Notes: a model not told the origin generated them from the sequence alone. 64,000 bases of DNA from Pseudolabrys sp963742345 (GCA_963742345.1 CAVULO010000001.1:166086-230085), one strand, 5' to 3'; positions 38,754 through 47,615 are shown, numbered from the stretch's first letter. Numbers and translations are program-made.

Positions 38754-39557
38754 ATGTCCAGACTTCTCGTTGTATTCCTTTTTACTTTACTCATCACCGC
38801 GCCAGTGCACGCGGCGCAATGCGGTGGCGATTTCAGCACGTTCCTGTCCGCCATGTCGCGCGAGGCCGCTGCGGCCGGCGTCTCGCGCGAGGTCATCAGC
38901 AGCGCCTTTGCCGGCGTAACCCTTGACCAGGCCGTGCTTGCCTTCGACCGCCGCCAGCGCGGCATGTTCCACGCCAAGAGCTTCGAGGAATACGCCGCCA
39001 CCCGCGTCATCCCGGCGCGTATCAAGCGCGCCAAATCGTTGATGCAAAAGCACGCCCAACTGCTGTCACGCATCGAGCGGCAATTCGGCGTGCCGGCGAC
39101 GCTGATCATGGCGATCTGGACGCTGGAAAGCGACAACGGCACCGGCGACATGGGCAAGCTGCCGGTGATCCGTACGCTCGCCACGCTGGCGCATGATTGC
39201 CGCCGCACCGAGCTGTTCCAGACCGAGCTCATTGCCGCGCTCAAGATACTCCAGCGCGGCGACCTGCCGTTGCGCGACCTTATCGGTGCTTACGCCGGCG
39301 AGATCGGCCAGACGCAGTTTCTGCCGTCGTCCTACATCAAGTACGGCGTCGACTACGACGGGAGCGGCCACGTCGACCTGCGGCACAGCGTGCCGGATGT
39401 GCTCGCCTCGACGGCCAATCTCTTGAAAACCAACGGGTGGCGCGCCGGCGCGCCGTTCGGCGAGGGCACCGAGAATTTCCAGGTGATGCGCGAGTGGAAT
39501 CGCTCCGAGGTCTATCGCAAGACCATGGTGCTGTTTTCACAACGGCTTAGCGAGTAA
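38754..39557 (+). CDS. Lytic murein transglycosylase (SLT_2 / MltB-like)
   Basis: 267 residues. Signal peptide LLVVFLFTLLITAPVHAAQC, then FSTFLSAMSREAAAAGVSRE, FDRRQRGMFHAKSFEEYAAT, and the catalytic region MAIWTLESDNGTGDMGKLPV with the acidic Glu. GAYAGEIGQTQFLPSSYIKY and YDGSGHVDLRHSVPDVLAST are typical of the SLT_2 family. It cleaves peptidoglycan glycan strands in the periplasm. An upstream in-frame extension runs through a palindromic repeat and is rejected; ATG at 38754 gives a clean leader. Confidence 0.9.
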   Translation: MSRLLVVFLFTLLITAPVHAAQCGGDFSTFLSAMSREAAAAGVSREVISSAFAGVTLDQAVLAFDRRQRGMFHAKSFEEYAATRVIPARIKRAKSLMQKHAQLLSRIERQFGVPATLIMAIWTLESDNGTGDMGKLPVIRTLATLAHDCRRTELFQTELIAALKILQRGDLPLRDLIGAYAGEIGQTQFLPSSYIKYGVDYDGSGHVDLRHSVPDVLASTANLLKTNGWRAGAPFGEGTENFQVMREWNRSEVYRKTMVLFSQRLSE

Positions 39558-39627
39558 GGCTTTGATCCGTTGAGCCGTAGGGTTGGCTAAGGCGCGGGAC
39601 ACGCCGTGTTAGCGGCGCCCGCCGCGA

Positions 39628-39930
39628 TCAGAACCTTGGCACGTGCGACTGCGCGTTACGGATTTGCATGTCGATCCGCCGCGCTGCGCTCTCGACTCCA
39701 AGGCGCTGCCCTTCCGTGGTGTCGATCGGGCCGTACTTCGGCAGGATGCCGTTTTTCAGCGCATCGGCATCGAAGCTCGTCACAAGCGACGTGTTGTTGC
39801 CGATGGGCAGGCCGGCGGTGGCGGTACCGGATTTGAGATAGTCCTGAAGCGTGCGCACCCCGGCCGCTTGCAGCGCCGAGAACAGGGCGATGCCGAGACA
39901 CAAACCGACGATGGCTTTGACGAGGCCCAT
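39628..39930 (-). CDS. Hypothetical small exported protein
   Basis: 100 residues. The N-terminal hydrophobic segment (LVKAIVGLCLGIALFSALQA) looks like a signal peptide or anchor; then LQDYLKSGTATAGLPIGNNT and GILPKYGPIDTTEGQRLGVE. I do not recognise a domain. The ATG has GGGAGCG upstream. Coding potential is supported by the clean leader and the alphaproteobacterial codon pattern. Confidence 0.6.
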   Translation of the reverse strand: MGLVKAIVGLCLGIALFSALQAAGVRTLQDYLKSGTATAGLPIGNNTSLVTSFDADALKNGILPKYGPIDTTEGQRLGVESAARRIDMQIRNAQSHVPRF

Positions 39931-40284
39931 AGGGCGCTCCCGGGTTCAAAAACGCAGGCCCGCATCGTAGCCGCCGCGCGTTAAATGCCGGGCAAGGCCA
40001 CCCCGGATTTTTGACCGGTGCCCTTAACCGGCTGGAAGGGATGCCGGGGCGGACGGTGTTTCCGCAATAAAAAAACCCCGCCAAAAACCCGGCGGGGGTG
40101 AAGAGGGGAGGAACGCCTTCACACGGGCAGCCTGGAGGAAAAGGAAAAAATCATCTGTGACCCGGCTCACATTCGTCCGGCAGTGGGGCCTGATATTTTC
40201 TGTATCACCATAGAACCGGAGATTGCCGGCACCGGCGAAAGAAAGTGCGAAGGAGTTGTTCCGCAGGAGCAATAGCGTGACGCC
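39931..40284. other. Intergenic region with a minus-strand terminator hairpin
   Basis: Holds one strong hairpin (40069-40097, listed separately) and otherwise no open frame I trust. Confidence 0.5.
40069..40097 (-). terminator. Terminator, minus strand
   Basis: Arms CCCCGCC (40076-40082) and GGCGGGG (40091-40097), followed on the minus strand by TTTTTTT (40075 down to 40069). The nearest minus-strand gene upstream is hpnG, nearly 500 bases away. Confidence 0.75.
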
Positions 40285-40446
40285 ATGACTGCCATAGTGA
40301 CTGCCTTAATGGCCACCTTCATCATCGGAAATTCCAAGCTCATCATGCTTTTCGTGCTGATAGGAACGATTATCGGATTGTCGTCCTTCGGCAACCGGCC
40401 CGACCGTGCCTCGCGCGAGTCCGCTCATTTCCAAAGTTCGCCGTAG
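40285..40446 (+). CDS. Possible small membrane protein
   Basis: 53 codons too short for routine calling: MTAIVTALMATFIIGNSKLI followed by MLFVLIGTIIGLSSFGNRPD and a short hydrophilic tail. The two hydrophobic stretches are not interrupted by stops and the composition is that of a small membrane protein. AGGAG lies about 15 bases upstream, farther than ideal. No homologue is recognised; a chance frame cannot be excluded. Confidence 0.35.
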   Translation: MTAIVTALMATFIIGNSKLIMLFVLIGTIIGLSSFGNRPDRASRESAHFQSSP

Positions 40447-40588
40447 TTGTGGAAATTCGGAAGGATCGGGTCCGAACGTGTGGGCTCCAGCGGAAGCAGC
40501 CGTCTCAAGAGCGCGTTGATCGAGCCGGAGGCTGGTCGATCGCAAAAGTCTGCGCTGAAGCAACGGCGCGGCATATCGCCGATGCGTT

Positions 40589-41320
40589 CTATCCGATCAA
40601 ACTTGGCGAGGATTTCGGCAAGCCGAGGTCGAACTCAAAACTGCTGTAATAAGGAAAGCCCAGCCCGACACCCAGCTGCTTACGCCCTGATCGTAAAGCC
40701 CGCCGGGCAACCTGGGCGTCGAACGCTACGCGGACGAGATCTGGAAGCTGGCTTGGGTTTCGCCAGACCGAGCGGACTACCGCGGCCACATCCGGTGTGC
40801 CGTCACGGCGCAATCCGAGAGTCGCGGCGGCCGGAAGCGTTCTGTGGGCCGCATCGATAATGACACGGCATGCAGCAAACGGAATCCGGTGCTCGGCGGC
40901 GATCTCGGCCGCAATGTGCGATTCCATATCGACAGCAGCCGCTCCCGTCTCATCATAAAGTTTAAACTTTTCCACGGGGCCCGGCACCACAGCATCCATA
41001 CCGACAACGTTTGCGTGAATGGCGTTTGGGAGCATCTCAAGGAGCTGTTGCGCCCATGCGCGATCGGTCGCGATTACATCTTTACCCTTCCTGACGCCGG
41101 ACGCGACGACCCAATCACCGGCAGAGAGACCGGGCGCGAGCCCGCCGGCGATTCCAAAACTGATGATCCCCGAAGCGCCACGCGCGATCGCTGCGCCAAG
41201 AGCCGCGCGCAAACCCGAACTCTGATTGCAAATTACCGAAACCCCAGGACCGCGCGCGATGCCGGCCTCAAGCGCTAGACAGGTAACAGCAACGACGCCC
41301 TCTTTTCCCGACATCCGCAC
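40589..41320 (-). CDS. hpnG: Hopanoid-associated phosphorylase (HpnG-type nucleoside phosphorylase)
   Basis: 243 residues. Nucleoside-phosphorylase fold: IISFGIAGGLAPGLSAGDWV, VVGMDAVVPGPVEKFKLYDE, GAAAVDMESHIAAEIAAEHR (VDMES is the nucleoside-binding motif) and CRVIIDAAHRTLPAAATLGL. The size and motifs match HpnG, which releases adenine from adenosylhopane in side-chain elongation. The divergent neighbour is the hopanoid aminotransferase HpnO, which strongly supports this. Start GTG at 41320 or ATG at 41314. Confidence 0.85.
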   Translation of the reverse strand: MRMSGKEGVVAVTCLALEAGIARGPGVSVICNQSSGLRAALGAAIARGASGIISFGIAGGLAPGLSAGDWVVASGVRKGKDVIATDRAWAQQLLEMLPNAIHANVVGMDAVVPGPVEKFKLYDETGAAAVDMESHIAAEIAAEHRIPFAACRVIIDAAHRTLPAAATLGLRRDGTPDVAAVVRSVWRNPSQLPDLVRVAFDAQVARRALRSGRKQLGVGLGFPYYSSFEFDLGLPKSSPSLIG

Positions 41321-41546
41321 CCCGCTCCACCCGGAACATTTATCTCAAAGGTGGCCGCCATGGTCAACGTCACAACGTGGAGAAAAAACCACACTAGTGA
41401 CGGATTCAGCAGTGTCCCTGGGGATGATTCTGTGCTCAGGGCACGAATAAGCAAAGATTACCGCTCTGCATGACATGCCGATGGGGAGCAGCTACCATCG
41501 ATTGATTGAATGAGACGATGTTTCTGAGCGGGTTCCGGAGGCCGGA

Positions 41547-42935
41547 ATGAGTCTTGATATCGAGGGCCTCTTCGCTAAGGCGGAGGCAGATCGATACACG
41601 CTGCATACCCGCCATCTTAATGAACAGATGGTTCGAGTGCTGAAAACGATCGGTTTTGACCGGGCGTACCAGCGCGGCAAGGGCCAGTACCTGTACGATC
41701 GTCAGGGCCAGCAGTATCTCGATCTGCTGAGCGGGTGGGGCGTGTTCGGGCTCGGCCGCAACCATCCGGTTGTGGGCGACACCTTGAAAAAAGTTCTCGA
41801 CAGCGATTTTCCAAACCTCGTCCAAATGGACGTGTCAGCGCTTGCCGGAGTTCTGGCCGAGCGGCTGCTGCGTTATGTGCCGCATCTTGAAAAGGTGTTC
41901 TTCACCAATTCCGGCACTGAATCGGTCGAGACCTCGCTCAAATTTGCCCGCGCCGCGACGGGGCGTGACGGAATTGTCTATTGCGGCCATGCGTTCCATG
42001 GACTGACCTACGGTTCGTTATCGATCAACGGCGATGAGATTTTCCGCTCCGGCTTTGGTTCGCTCTTGCCCGGATGCATCGAAGTGCCATTCAACGATAT
42101 CGTCGCGCTTGAACGGGCGCTGGCCGCAAAAACAATTGCCGCATTCATCGTTGAGCCCATCCAGGGCAAGGGCGTGACCGTTCCCGGGGATGATTATCTG
42201 CGTTCCGCACTCGACCTGTGTCGCAAGCACGGCACCTTGTTTATTGCCGACGAAGTTCAAACCGGACTTGGGCGAACGGGGCGGTTTATTGCCTGCGAAC
42301 ATTGGGGTATCGAGCCCGACATTGTCTTGCTCTCCAAGTCGCTGTCCGGCGGGCATGTTCCTGTGGGCGCGGTGCTGACCCACAAGTGGATCTTCGACAA
42401 GGTTTTCGATCGAATGGACCGTGCCGTGGTGCATGGGTCGACATTTGCAAAAAACGATCTCGCCATGGCGGCCGGACTGGCCACACTCGAGGTCATCGAA
42501 TCCGAAGGGCTGATGCAGAACGCGGGACGAACGGGCGCGCGGTTGCTCGCGACGTTCGAGCGAATGACAAAACGCCACGAGCTCGTCAAAGAGGTCCGAG
42601 GAAAGGGCCTGATGATAGGTATCGAGTTTGGTGCGCCTCGTTCGCTGACACTCAAGGCATCCTGGAATCTGCTTGAGACAGCCAACAGCGCGCTGTTTTG
42701 CCAACTCATCGTCATTCCGCTGTTAAAGGAACACAGGATCCTTTCTCAGGTTGCGGGACACGGAAATCATACGATCAAGCTTTTGCCCCCGTTGATTATC
42801 ACGGACGAAGACTGCGACTGGATCGAGCGGTCATTTGAAGCGGTCATCTCGGATGCGCATCGAGTTCCGGGCGCAATCTGGTCTCTTGGAAAAACTTTGG
42901 TCGAAAACGCGGCGCGCACGCGCGTCAGTGGCTGA
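41547..42935 (+). CDS. hpnO: Class III aminotransferase, probable HpnO (aminobacteriohopanetriol synthesis)
   Basis: 462 residues, PLP-dependent class III fold. FDRAYQRGKGQYLYDRQGQQ and YLDLLSGWGVFGLGRNHPVV at the N-terminus, LIADEVQTGLGRTGRFI-type motif (FIADEVQTGLGRTGRFIACE), the Schiff-base lysine in LLSKSLSGGHVPVGAVLTHK, and HGSTFAKNDLAMAAGLATLE. HpnO converts a C35 hopanoid to aminobacteriohopanetriol. General acetylornithine-type aminotransferases look similar; the divergent hpnG next door and the N-terminal QMVRVLKTIGFDRAY block favour HpnO. Confidence 0.8.
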   Translation: MSLDIEGLFAKAEADRYTLHTRHLNEQMVRVLKTIGFDRAYQRGKGQYLYDRQGQQYLDLLSGWGVFGLGRNHPVVGDTLKKVLDSDFPNLVQMDVSALAGVLAERLLRYVPHLEKVFFTNSGTESVETSLKFARAATGRDGIVYCGHAFHGLTYGSLSINGDEIFRSGFGSLLPGCIEVPFNDIVALERALAAKTIAAFIVEPIQGKGVTVPGDDYLRSALDLCRKHGTLFIADEVQTGLGRTGRFIACEHWGIEPDIVLLSKSLSGGHVPVGAVLTHKWIFDKVFDRMDRAVVHGSTFAKNDLAMAAGLATLEVIESEGLMQNAGRTGARLLATFERMTKRHELVKEVRGKGLMIGIEFGAPRSLTLKASWNLLETANSALFCQLIVIPLLKEHRILSQVAGHGNHTIKLLPPLIITDEDCDWIERSFEAVISDAHRVPGAIWSLGKTLVENAARTRVSG

Positions 42936-42944
42936 GCGTCACTC

Positions 42945-44105
42945 TCACGCGCTACTCTCCTTGAGCGCAGTTGCCGCAAGCGCGTAACCGCCCTGCGCCC
43001 CGTCGATGAAATGGACGTGGTTCGGGTTGACCGGCGAAGGCGTGAAGCAGGTCATCATCGCAGCATCCTGGCGGTGCGCGCCGTAGCGGACCACACCTTT
43101 GGCCGCCGCTGCCTTCAAATAGTTCTCGATCTCGGTCGCCAGCTCCGGCGTGCAATCGAGCACCATGCGCAGCGAATCGTCGAACTTGCGGAAGTCCGAA
43201 TTTTCGATGAGCTCGCGGGTGTATTTCGCCGGAACGAAGCGGCCGATGCGCAGGCCGCTCCGCATGACAAGGAAATAGAGCAAAGTGCGAGCCAGGACCT
43301 TGGCCTTGCGCGAGCGGATCGATTTACCTGCGCGCCGCGATGCGCGCGCCTCGAGTTCGTAGCCTTGCGGGGGCCATTTGAGCCGCAGCCCCTGGCCGGG
43401 AAGAGGGCGTGAGGCATCCGGTGTCTTCTCGACGATGCGGGTGATGGCCTCAACTACGGCGCGGAATTCGTCGGGGCGCGCGCGAGCGCCCGGCATCACC
43501 ACGAGCGACAACACCTGCCCGCGCTGGGACGGGATCAGTTCGTACCGGCAGGACAGGCCGGATAGATCGGGATGCGCTCCCGGCGGGGCTGGCGGCACCG
43601 CGATCTCACCGCGCTTCATTGCGGCGTCGGCCCAGGCCATGCCGCCGCCCGAGAACATCGCGATGGTGACATTCTCCGACGGCATGTAACGGGCCACGCG
43701 AACATCGCGTCCTTGCGTGCGGATGTCGGTGACCGAAACCATTCCGATCCGCAAGCCAAGATCGAGATCTTCTTTGACCCAGGTCGCAGTCTCGGCGAGC
43801 GCCTGCCGCGCCAGACCGGCGTGTTCTGGTGCCACCGCGAAGCTTGCGCCGTCGCCGCCGAAAACGAAGGGGAAGTCGCGGCCTTTCAGTGCATTGGCGA
43901 TCGAAGCGATTACTGCCGCGCCGGCCATGTTCACCGCCTTGTAGCGATTCTCGCGGATGGCCTTGGTCGATTGCTGGACGTCAGCGACGCCCACCATCCA
44001 GTCGTTCGGAAGCGACCGGAAGCATGCATCGTCAGCGACCTGTGTGAAATCGCGAATGACCGGCAGGCCCTCGTAGAAGTCGCTGGTCGAGGCGGGTGTG
44101 TCCAT
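42945..44105 (-). CDS. DUF3095 domain-containing protein
   Basis: 386 residues from MDTPASTSDFYEGLPVIRDF. VGVADVQQSTKAIRENRYKA and FPFVFGGDGASFAVAPEHAG resemble the catalytic face of class III nucleotide cyclase-like folds, as in DUF3095, and PSENVTIAMFSGGGMAWADA is a family block. LDCTPELATEIENYLKAAAA and FTPSPVNPNHVHFIDGAQGG form the conserved C-terminus. The biochemical role is not established. An upstream GTG/ATG adds nine residues. Confidence 0.83.
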   Translation of the reverse strand: MDTPASTSDFYEGLPVIRDFTQVADDACFRSLPNDWMVGVADVQQSTKAIRENRYKAVNMAGAAVIASIANALKGRDFPFVFGGDGASFAVAPEHAGLARQALAETATWVKEDLDLGLRIGMVSVTDIRTQGRDVRVARYMPSENVTIAMFSGGGMAWADAAMKRGEIAVPPAPPGAHPDLSGLSCRYELIPSQRGQVLSLVVMPGARARPDEFRAVVEAITRIVEKTPDASRPLPGQGLRLKWPPQGYELEARASRRAGKSIRSRKAKVLARTLLYFLVMRSGLRIGRFVPAKYTRELIENSDFRKFDDSLRMVLDCTPELATEIENYLKAAAAKGVVRYGAHRQDAAMMTCFTPSPVNPNHVHFIDGAQGGYALAATALKESSA

Positions 44106-44228
44106 TGCGCCGATGTTAGCCGATCCGGTCACGCGCGGCTTCCGGCAAGTTTGCTGACTTGCTGGCGCAGGTTCGCCGTTTTAAAATCGTATCGGTTCAA
44201 AATGCTGTGTGAGCAGGCGGCTGGAATC

Positions 44229-45080
44229 ATGATTAGACGATCTAACGAAGGTTCAATCGCTTGCGGCTTCAGGATCGTCATGGTGGTGCTGGCCATCACC
44301 GCTCTTCATTCGTCGGCCTACAGTCAGTCGGCCGATCTCGTGCTTTGCGACCGGATCGCCGCTGACCCTGCCGATCCGGACAAGCCGGCGGACGTCAAAG
44401 GCACTCCCGAGATTGCGCAGTCCGATATCGCGACAGCGATCAAATTTTGCAAGGTCGCGTCGGCCTCATCCCGTCGGGCGCTTTACGAACTCGGTCGTGC
44501 CTATGCGGCCAATCGGCAAATGCCGGAAGCCATAAGTGTCTGGCGCAAGGCGGCCGATAAAGGGAGCACATCGGCCATGGTCGAACTCGGCGTGCTGCTT
44601 GGGAGCGGGACCGGCGTTGCCAAGGATCCGGCCGAAGCTCGCAGGCTGTTCGAGCGCGCGGCCGAGGCTGGCAACCCCCGCGGTGTCACCAATCTCGCGA
44701 CACTCTCTGGTGGCGGACCATCGGATCCCGTCAAGGCGAGAGCTCTGCTGTCGAAGGCAGCGGAAACAAATTCGGCAGAAGCGCAGTATCAGCTCGGAAT
44801 GATGACGGCGGACGGCATTGGCGGTCCGAAGGACGATGCCGCTGCGCGGACCTTGTTTGAAAAGGCCGCCGCGCAAGGTCATCCCGCGGCAATGGAGCGG
44901 TTGGGTGCATTTTCTCAAAGCGGGCGAGGGGGTCCGCAGGATTCAAACGCCGCCAAAGCCTATTACGAAAAAGCCGCAACGCTCGGAAACGAAGATGCCA
45001 AGGCCGCTCTCAAGCGCGCGGAATGTCCCTATGTGATCAAAGACAAGAACGGGAAGTTCGTGACCAGTCTTTGCTTTTAG
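44229..45080 (+). CDS. Sel1-repeat (SLR) exported protein
   Basis: 283 residues. A signal peptide (FRIVMVVLAITALHSSAYSQ) is followed by at least five Sel1-like repeats: ALYELGRAYAANRQMPEAIS, AMVELGVLLGSGTGVAKDPA, EARRLFERAAEAGNPRGVTN, EAQYQLGMMTADGIGGPKDD and NAAKAYYEKAATLGNEDAKA. Sel1 solenoids mediate protein contacts, often in envelope stress or signalling. ATG at 44229 is chosen over 44202 because it starts nearer the leader. It is convergent with, and overlaps by four bases, the small gene at 45077-45322. Confidence 0.85.
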   Translation: MIRRSNEGSIACGFRIVMVVLAITALHSSAYSQSADLVLCDRIAADPADPDKPADVKGTPEIAQSDIATAIKFCKVASASSRRALYELGRAYAANRQMPEAISVWRKAADKGSTSAMVELGVLLGSGTGVAKDPAEARRLFERAAEAGNPRGVTNLATLSGGGPSDPVKARALLSKAAETNSAEAQYQLGMMTADGIGGPKDDAAARTLFEKAAAQGHPAAMERLGAFSQSGRGGPQDSNAAKAYYEKAATLGNEDAKAALKRAECPYVIKDKNGKFVTSLCF

Positions 45081-45322
45081 CTACTTACTTTCTTCTTGGC
45101 GCCGGTGCGGCCAATGCTCTTGATAGCCAGCACCGGACGGCCGGATTTCTCGGCGATCTCGCGGTCCTGCTCGATAATGAAGCCAAGCGCGGGCTCGTCC
45201 TTTTCGAGGCCGCCGAGCAGCTCCGCCGGCACGCGCCGGTTGGAGCGCTGCGAGCCGTCCTCATAGACGACGTCGAAGAACACGAATTCGCCTTTGGGGT
45301 TGGTTCCCGGTTTCTTCGCCAT
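45077..45322 (-). CDS. Conserved hypothetical small protein
   Basis: 81 residues from MAKKPGTNPKGEFVFFDVVY; EDGSQRSNRRVPAELLGGLE and ALGFIIEQDREIAEKSGRPV follow. Soluble, charged, no known domain. The frame has good codon use and sits just downstream of cspA on the same strand, so it may share its transcript. AAGGACAC precedes the ATG at 45322. Confidence 0.65.
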   Translation of the reverse strand: MAKKPGTNPKGEFVFFDVVYEDGSQRSNRRVPAELLGGLEKDEPALGFIIEQDREIAEKSGRPVLAIKSIGRTGAKKKVSS

Positions 45323-45449
45323 GGCGTGTCCTTCCGTCATTCGCGCGGCGTTTCGGCGCCGTTACGCGGCGCCCGGAATGGCAAATGGGGATGTGCGTCA
45401 CAAAAGAAAAACGCCGCGCACGCGCTGGCGCTGTCGTCAGATACGAAAG

Positions 45450-45661
45450 TTAGACCGCCTGCAGATTAGCGGCAGCGGACTTGCCGTTCTGCGCGGATCG
45501 GCCTCCACGTCGAACGAAAGCTTCTGGCCCTCGTTGAGATTGCTCATGCCGGCGCGCTCGACTGCCGAGATGTGAACGAACACATCGGGGCCGCCGCCGT
45601 CCTGCACGATGAAGCCGAAGCCCTTTTGGGCGTTGAAGAACTTAACGGTACCTGTGGCCAT
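45450..45661 (-). pseudogene. Cold-shock protein (CspA family), frameshift near the end
   Basis: MATGTVKFFNAQKGFGFIVQ and GPDVFVHISAVERAGMSNLN contain both RNP motifs (KGFGFI, VFVHIS). A one-base loss near 45488 throws off the last 15 residues; in the alternative frame they read NGKSAAANLQAV and stop at 45450, the standard CspA ending. AGGAGG lies five bases before the ATG at 45661. It binds RNA/DNA as a chaperone. The break is probably an assembly indel. Confidence 0.88.
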
Positions 45662-46137
45662 CATGGCCTCCTTTTGAAAACGCGAAAAGGCGTTTATGCC
45701 CCATGCAAACCATTCGCATGGGCCTCATATCCGGATTTTGCGTGTTCTTGGGGAAGGCCCTAGGGCCGAAACTGCAAGGTCAGGCGAAATCGCGAATAAC
45801 CACTATATAGGCGTGCAATTGCGAGCTTTAGCAATCGGTGCGCAAGCAAAGGCTGAGCCGCAGCGCTATTCGTTAACAAATGCTTAACAACTTTGTGGCG
45901 GAAATGTGGCGCGCGGTCGTCGAATTGCCGCCCGTGAAGGCACTGCCCGCCGCATTTGGAATCAGTTGCACGCAATTGCGACACAGGCACGACGCTCTGC
46001 ATGAGTCAGTGCGCATGGAACGTATGTTCCACCAAGTGTAGTAGTGCGCAACGAATAACGCTTATGTTGCGCGACAACAATAATAAGAAACGGGAAACGC
46101 CTTGGATCGTCAGACCCAGCTGAAGGGAGATGACTCC
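45662..46137. other. Intergenic region: cspA leader and a small dyad
   Basis: About 475 bases without a gene. It must hold the cspA promoter and long leader. A dyad GCGCAAC (46046-46052) / GTTGCGC (46066-46072) lies about 65 bases upstream of the next plus-strand gene and could be an operator. AT-rich blocks around 45800 and 46070 suggest promoters. No other structure seen. Confidence 0.45.
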
Positions 46138-46365
46138 ATGGCTTACGCTCCATCCACTGTCGCGCAGCGCGACCTCATTGCCGAAACTCCTGCACGCAGC
46201 TCGCCCCGGCTTTTTCGCGCTGGTTCGTCGACGCCATGATGCTATCGCGTCAGCGCCACGCCGAGCGTGAGATCGCACGCTATCTGGAGCAACGGCGGCA
46301 AATTCACCGACGAAACCGAGCGCGAGATCGAGCGCCGCTTTCTCTCTACGCCGTCAAGCTTCTAG
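46138..46365 (+). pseudogene. Small conserved rhizobial protein, frameshifted
   Basis: Starts MAYAPSTVAQRDLIAETPA. After a shift near 46215 another frame reads VDAMMLSRQRHAEREIARYL, and after a second near 46292 GGKFTDETEREIERRFLSTP, stopping at 46365. Together they form one protein of about 75 residues, a type found in pairs of small genes in rhizobia. The function is unknown. AAGGGAGATGACTCC precedes the ATG. Confidence 0.6.
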
Positions 46366-46386
46366 AATTTCTCAAGGAGAATACGA

Positions 46387-46539
46387 ATGACTGCATTGCC
46401 TGTTCACGCACCGGTCCTGGCGCCGCTCGCCGGCTCCGGACGCGTGATTTCATTCATTGTGATGTTTTTCGAGGTCATCGCCGATGCGCAGCGCGACGCC
46501 GCGGCCGCACACAAGCGCTATCCGTTCGCAGAGTGGTGA
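46387..46539 (+). CDS. Small conserved hypothetical protein
   Basis: 50 residues, below usual calling length. MTALPVHAPVLAPLAGSGRV followed by a hydrophobic amphipathic helix ISFIVMFFEVIADAQRDAAA and the ending HKRYPFAEW. AAGGAG lies about ten bases upstream of the ATG. It follows the previous small gene by 21 bases. The ending resembles small rhizobial proteins with a YPFxxW tail, recognised from memory. Function unknown. Confidence 0.6.
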   Translation: MTALPVHAPVLAPLAGSGRVISFIVMFFEVIADAQRDAAAAHKRYPFAEW

Positions 46540-46546
46540 GGGGCGT

Positions 46547-46844
46547 CTATGCGGCGCCTTCAACCACGCGCATATCGCGTTCGACATTGCCGGTGCCGAG
46601 CACCTTGAGCGCCTCCTTGTAAGCGGGCGTGTCGTGGCAGGCGATTGCCTTGTCGAGACTGTCGAACTCGACCAGCACGACGCGCTCGATTCACACCGGC
46701 CTCATAGGTTTTTGCTGGATTGCTGCGCGCCAGAAAGCGGCCGCCGGCCGATTGAATTGCCGGCACCGCAAGCTTGGCGTAAGCCTGCCAGGCCTCGGGA
46801 TTTTTCACCGAACGATAGTTCACTACCCAATAGGCCTTCGGCAT
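46547..46844 (-). pseudogene. DUF1330 domain-containing protein, one frameshift
   Basis: MPKAYWVVNYRSVKNPEAWQ, AGGRFLARSNPAKTYEAGV, then after an extra base near 46688 ERVVLVEFDSLDKAIACHDT and a C-terminus ending before TAG at 46547. About 98 residues, same family as 38212-38505. Unknown function. Confidence 0.78.
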
Positions 46845-46893
46845 GTCGTGCTCCCTGTCTCATTTCCGTTTGTCTCATGTCCGCCACTTGAAA

Positions 46894-47414
46894 TTATGAC
46901 GCAATCGCGCGCCGCAGCAAGGCCCGCGCATCGTCGGTGCCGTCGAGCGGCCGCAGCGTGCGCCGCGTCACCTTCCAGCCGTCCTTGCGCGCGCTTGAGC
47001 TCCCAGCGGTTGGCGCCGACGCGGTGGATGCGAAAGCCGGTCGATGTGCCGTGACCGGACACTTCGCATGGGTGCGGCGCCTGTTGTCCGGCGTGATGAT
47101 CTGCAAATAGGAGGTCGCCACCGCGCGGTCGCCGTCGAGCTCCACGCGCGGCAGTCCGGCGAAATGGCAGAGGCCGCCGGCGATCGCGGCCTGGTGCTCG
47201 GGCGTCTTCACGATCGCCGCGATCGCCTCGTTGCCGGTTGCGCGGCCTTACCGCCGCCGAGATCGATCTCGCCGTCGGCGGTGAACGCATCGCGGTAATA
47301 GCGGTCGGTGCCGGTGTCGGCGGCGGGCGGATGGCTGGCGATCACATGATAGATCGCAAGCGTGTCCTCGACCGCGCGCAGGCGGTCCTCCAGCGTACTA
47401 TGCGGCGTGCTCAT
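46894..47414 (-). pseudogene. NTF2/SnoaL-like protein, several frameshifts
   Basis: MSTPHSTLEDRLRAVEDTLA, IYHVIASHPPAADTGTDRYY and FTADGEIDLGGGKAAQPAT, then another frame KTPEHQAAIAGGLCHFAGLP and RVELDGDRAVATSYLQIITP, a third frame TGFRIHRVGANRWELK, and finally RTLRPLDGTDDARALLRRAI. This is the cone-shaped alpha+beta NTF2-like fold of about 165 residues used by small isomerases, dehydratases and ligand-binding proteins. At least three indels are needed. The specific function is unknown. Confidence 0.68.
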
Positions 47415-47492
47415 CTTGTCCTCCCGAGCCGAAATTGTGGCGGGAAGCCTACACACACGTCTGGCGCACCGCGACTGGAAACCGAGAGATCT

Positions 47493-47615
47493 TTATTCGC
47501 CACTACCGGGCGCCCGGATCCCTCGCGTGTAATAGTCGGCCCAGGCCAGGCTAATGGCGAATGCTGCAAACGTCAGAACGACTGCGCCAACGATAATGGC
47601 GGTTTGCGTCGGCAT
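47493..47615 (-). CDS. Small single-span membrane protein
   Basis: 40 residues. MPTQTAIIVGAVVLTFAAFA followed by ISLAWADYYTRGIRAPGSGE. One transmembrane helix and a short polar tail. An ideal AAAGGAGG lies nine bases before the ATG, which makes it more than a chance frame. The WADYYTR motif at the helix end resembles small proteins seen in Bradyrhizobium-type genomes. Function unknown. Confidence 0.65.
   Translation of the reverse strand: MPTQTAIIVGAVVLTFAAFAISLAWADYYTRGIRAPGSGE

Noticed and set aside
43572..44228. Long 5' extension of the Sel1-repeat ORF
   Set aside because: It is antisense to the DUF3095 gene and places the signal peptide in the middle of the protein; the ATG at 44229 is the sensible start.
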